Source: Spirochaetia bacterium UBA5763
GTDB taxonomy: Bacteria > Spirochaetota > UBA4802 > UBA5550
Reading direction: 5' to 3'
Assembly: GCA_002418835.1 (NCBI GenBank)
Contig: DIEX01000023.1
Location: 17,654 to 81,653 of the forward strand
Length of the DNA stretch: 64,000 bases
This document shows positions 62,171 to 64,000 of this stretch, one piece after another. Under the pieces are notes generated by a model. It made no database searches and was not told the DNA's origin. It saw only the letters and a program-made list of their open reading frames with translations. A program made the translations under genes and the position numbers. Numbering within the stretch: position 1 is the first letter of the stretch; each line of letters starts with the position of its first letter.

Positions 62171-62188
62171 TAATTAGATATCTAATTA
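62171..62188. promoter_or_regulatory. Perfect 18-bp palindrome in the fadN/pepA divergent region
   Basis: TAATTAGATATCTAATTA equals its own reverse complement and overlaps a plus-strand TATAAT (62169-62174). It lies about 55 bases upstream of the fadN promoter and is well placed as an operator for one or both directions. AT-rich sequence makes short palindromes common, but 18 perfect bases are not. Confidence 0.55.
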
Positions 62189-62383
62189 AGGTCTTATGTC
62201 AGTTTTTATATCATTATTTGTTGAACAACGCAGATTTAATTATGTTTTTTTGGTTATGATATAGAAGTACTTTTATGCAGGAATGATCATTGTTTTTTTT
62301 GCGACATAATGCACTAACATTATGCATATAACAGCGCGAATACCGGTATAATTGATCATAACAATTGAATTGAAAGGAGATTT

Positions 62384-62452
62384 TTGCTTGATATTAACAG
62401 GCGGAACTATGATCTGATTTTAAATTTTATTACGAGGTTTATAAATATATGA
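62384..62452 (+). CDS. Possible 22-codon leader ORF coupled to pepA
   Basis: AAAGGAG (62373-62379) precedes TTG at 62384, which opens 22 codons (starting MLDINRRNYD) ending in TGA at 62450-62452. This overlaps the pepA ATG by the usual ATGA. The strong ribosome site otherwise has no gene to serve. TTG start and short length keep this tentative. The rest of the 512-base gap from 61937 holds the fadN promoter and the palindrome. Confidence 0.35.
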   Translation: MLDINRRNYDLILNFITRFINI

Positions 62453-63915
62453 AGGTAACTCACAGAAATGATCTGTCAAAATTAAAAAAAGATGAACATG
62501 TTATTCTGTTTATTGATGATAAAATAAAGAGTGATTACGCGTTGATATCCGGGCTCCGGGGAGCCGAATTTATGAAAGACGCCGATCTTTCTTCCTTTAA
62601 AGCGTCCGTATCCGATATCCTATATTTTAATATGAAGGAGAGGCCGGGTGTGATTCTCTGCGGCCTTGGTGATATCACAAAACTCAATGAAGAGGGTGTG
62701 AGAAACTGCGCTGCAGCAGCAGTGAAGTTCTGTATCTCTAAAAAAATAAGCGCTGTTACAGTTATTGAGCCTTTAGTCGAAGGTTTCAAGCAGGAGGCAG
62801 TTCTACAGGCAATAGCTGAAGGGGCCTTACTTGCGAACTATACATTCGATAAATATAAATCTGATAAAGAGAAAGAGCTGCCTCTTGCTAAAATAGATTT
62901 TTATACAGAGGCCAAATACGCAGCCTCTATACTGAAGGATGTTGAGATAATTGCCTCTAATACATGGCTCTGCCGGGACCTTGTGAATGATATAACAGAT
63001 GAAGTTAATCCTGTAACATTCGCGCAGCTTGCAGAAAAGATTGCGAAGGAGTCAGGCCTTACATGCAGAGTTTTTGACAGGAAGGAGATTTCAAAGAAAA
63101 AGATGGGCCTTCTCCTTGCTGTAAACAGGGGGAGTGTTGTTGAACCGAGAGTTGTTGTGCTTGAGTACAAAGGTGACCAGGGGAGCAGAAAAGTCTTCGG
63201 CCTCATCGGTAAAGGGATTACATTTGATTCCGGCGGGATGAATCTGAAACCATCCGGTTCAATGGAGACAATGAGGTGCGATATGGCTGGAGCTGCAACC
63301 GCGCTCTGCTCAATGAAAACCATCGCTGAACTGAAGCTGAAAAAAAATGTCACAGCAGTAATCCCCCTCACGGAAAATATGCTCAGCAGCAATGCCTACA
63401 GGCCCGGCGATATATACAGGGCTTATAATGGAAAAACTGTTGAGATCGGCAATACCGATGCAGAGGGGAGGCTTATACTGGCTGATGCTCTCTCCTATAT
63501 GGAGAAGGAGATTAAGCCTGATGTTATAACAGACCTTGCCACTCTCACCGGAGCCTGCGTTGTTACATTCGGTGAAACAGTGGCAGCTTATCTCTCCACT
63601 GATGATTCTCTCGCATCTGCTGTGGAGGGGGCTTCTGCAAGAACAGGAGAAAAACTATGGAGGCTTCCGTTCTTTGACGATTACGAGGAGCGCATGAAAT
63701 CTGATGTTGCTGACCTGAACAATATGGCAGCAGAGAAGAACGCTGGTACAATCTCCGGAGCTGTTTTTCTGAAAAACTTCGTGGAGAAGACCCCCTGGGC
63801 GCACATTGACATAGCAGGTACCGCGTGGTATTCCAAAGCACGGGGATACAGGCCGAAAAATGCAACAGGTTACGGTCTGAGGCTTATTGTTGATCTTGTT
63901 AAAAGCTGGAAGTAG
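62449..63915 (+). CDS. pepA: Leucyl aminopeptidase, M17 family
   Basis: This 488-residue cytosolic aminopeptidase removes N-terminal residues from peptides. The two-metal site is intact: GKGITFDSGGMNLKPSGSM (Lys and Asp ligands), MRCDMAGAA, and the signature NTDAEGRLILADAL. IDIAGTAW lies near the C-terminus. Its own ribosome site is weak (GAGG, 12 bases away), which fits translation coupled to the leader frame. Confidence 0.94.
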   Translation: MKVTHRNDLSKLKKDEHVILFIDDKIKSDYALISGLRGAEFMKDADLSSFKASVSDILYFNMKERPGVILCGLGDITKLNEEGVRNCAAAAVKFCISKKISAVTVIEPLVEGFKQEAVLQAIAEGALLANYTFDKYKSDKEKELPLAKIDFYTEAKYAASILKDVEIIASNTWLCRDLVNDITDEVNPVTFAQLAEKIAKESGLTCRVFDRKEISKKKMGLLLAVNRGSVVEPRVVVLEYKGDQGSRKVFGLIGKGITFDSGGMNLKPSGSMETMRCDMAGAATALCSMKTIAELKLKKNVTAVIPLTENMLSSNAYRPGDIYRAYNGKTVEIGNTDAEGRLILADALSYMEKEIKPDVITDLATLTGACVVTFGETVAAYLSTDDSLASAVEGASARTGEKLWRLPFFDDYEERMKSDVADLNNMAAEKNAGTISGAVFLKNFVEKTPWAHIDIAGTAWYSKARGYRPKNATGYGLRLIVDLVKSWK

Positions 63916-63932
63916 GTGAAGTGAATTTAATC

Positions 63933-64000
63933 TGCCCGGGGCGGGACTTGAACCCGCACGGACACAAGGTCCAAGGGATTTTAAGTCCCTTGTGTCTACC
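63933..64000 (-). tRNA. tRNA-Leu (anticodon UAA), partial
   Basis: On the minus strand the sequence holds the anticodon stem-loop GGGACTTAAAATCCC (loop CTTAAAA, anticodon TAA). A long variable arm (CTTGGACCTTGTGTCCG region) follows, as in class II tRNAs, then the T-arm GCGGGTTCAAGTCCCGC and the acceptor 3' strand CCCGGGC plus discriminator A. CCA is not encoded. The 5' end (acceptor and part of the D-arm) lies beyond the window. Confidence 0.93.

Overview
The window reads as one contiguous piece of a bacterial chromosome with low to moderate GC. The organism is a diderm: it has TonB/ExbB/ExbD, many predicted lipoproteins and a periplasmic HtrA protease. It uses standard code 11 and mostly clear GGAG/AGGAGG ribosome sites. 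The gene mix (long clostridial-type RnfB, abundant TPR proteins, a FecR-type lipoprotein, beta-oxidation genes, an MCP, GAF-HD-GYP and PAS proteins) suggests an anaerobic or facultative environmental diderm. Spirochaetota is a reasonable guess, but nothing in the sequence proves it. There is no phage, no CRISPR array and no IS transposase. The only degenerate gene seen is a broken ORF6N-type gene at 27.2 kb.

Layout. 0-1 kb: end of an rnf operon (rnfA tail, rnfB). 1.3-3.1 kb: acyl-CoA synthetase. 3.1-6.6 kb: an RsmG-SpoU fusion methyltransferase, apt and an HtrA protease. 6.7-9.8 kb (minus): a membrane-anchored TPR protein and a secreted protein with fibronectin-III-like segments. 10-18.2 kb (plus): rel, maf, a membrane protein, a LysM/M23 peptidase, a YlbF-like protein, a divergent DprA-like protein, a U32 protein and hisS. 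18.3-23.6 kb: a CoA-transferase, a short-tailed SSB, a PBP-PAS-receiver sensor and a FecR lipoprotein. 23.6-26.9 kb (minus): a tightly overlapping trio of MoxR-type ATPase, HExxH/VWA protein and a protein made of six exact 28-residue repeats. 27.2-31.5 kb: the ORF6N pseudogene and two tandem acyl-CoA dehydrogenase paralogues with matching promoters. 31.7-37.6 kb: HD-GYP, dprA, topA and a Xer recombinase. 37.6-46.2 kb (minus): a long co-directional run from a 47-residue small ORF through dCMP deaminase, two TPR proteins, two small lipoprotein-like proteins, an Amidase_3 protein and a radical SAM protein to mnmA. 46.4-50.1 kb: a PAS/GAF-like protein and an MCP. 50.2-56.3 kb: a regulator-led cluster of unknown function. 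56.5-58.1 kb: exbB-exbD-tonB. 58.2-61.9 kb (minus): fadA and fadN-type beta-oxidation genes. 62.4-64 kb: pepA and a partial tRNA-Leu(UAA).

How the genes work together. Fatty-acid activation (1.35 kb), two acyl-CoA dehydrogenases (27.8 and 29.8 kb), the hydratase/dehydrogenase plus thiolase pair (58-62 kb) and a CoA-transferase (18.4 kb) could form a beta-oxidation route, with Rnf as a possible electron outlet. Two clusters look like coherent but unassigned systems: the ATPase/VWA/28-residue-repeat operon, and the GntR-led cluster (regulator, 96-residue protein, polytopic Trp/His-rich membrane protein, exported MBL-fold protein, lipoprotein, CobW-like GTPase with a large novel N-terminus). The latter has a perfect ATTGGT-N3-ACCAAT operator candidate and a 7-codon leader overlapping the regulator start.
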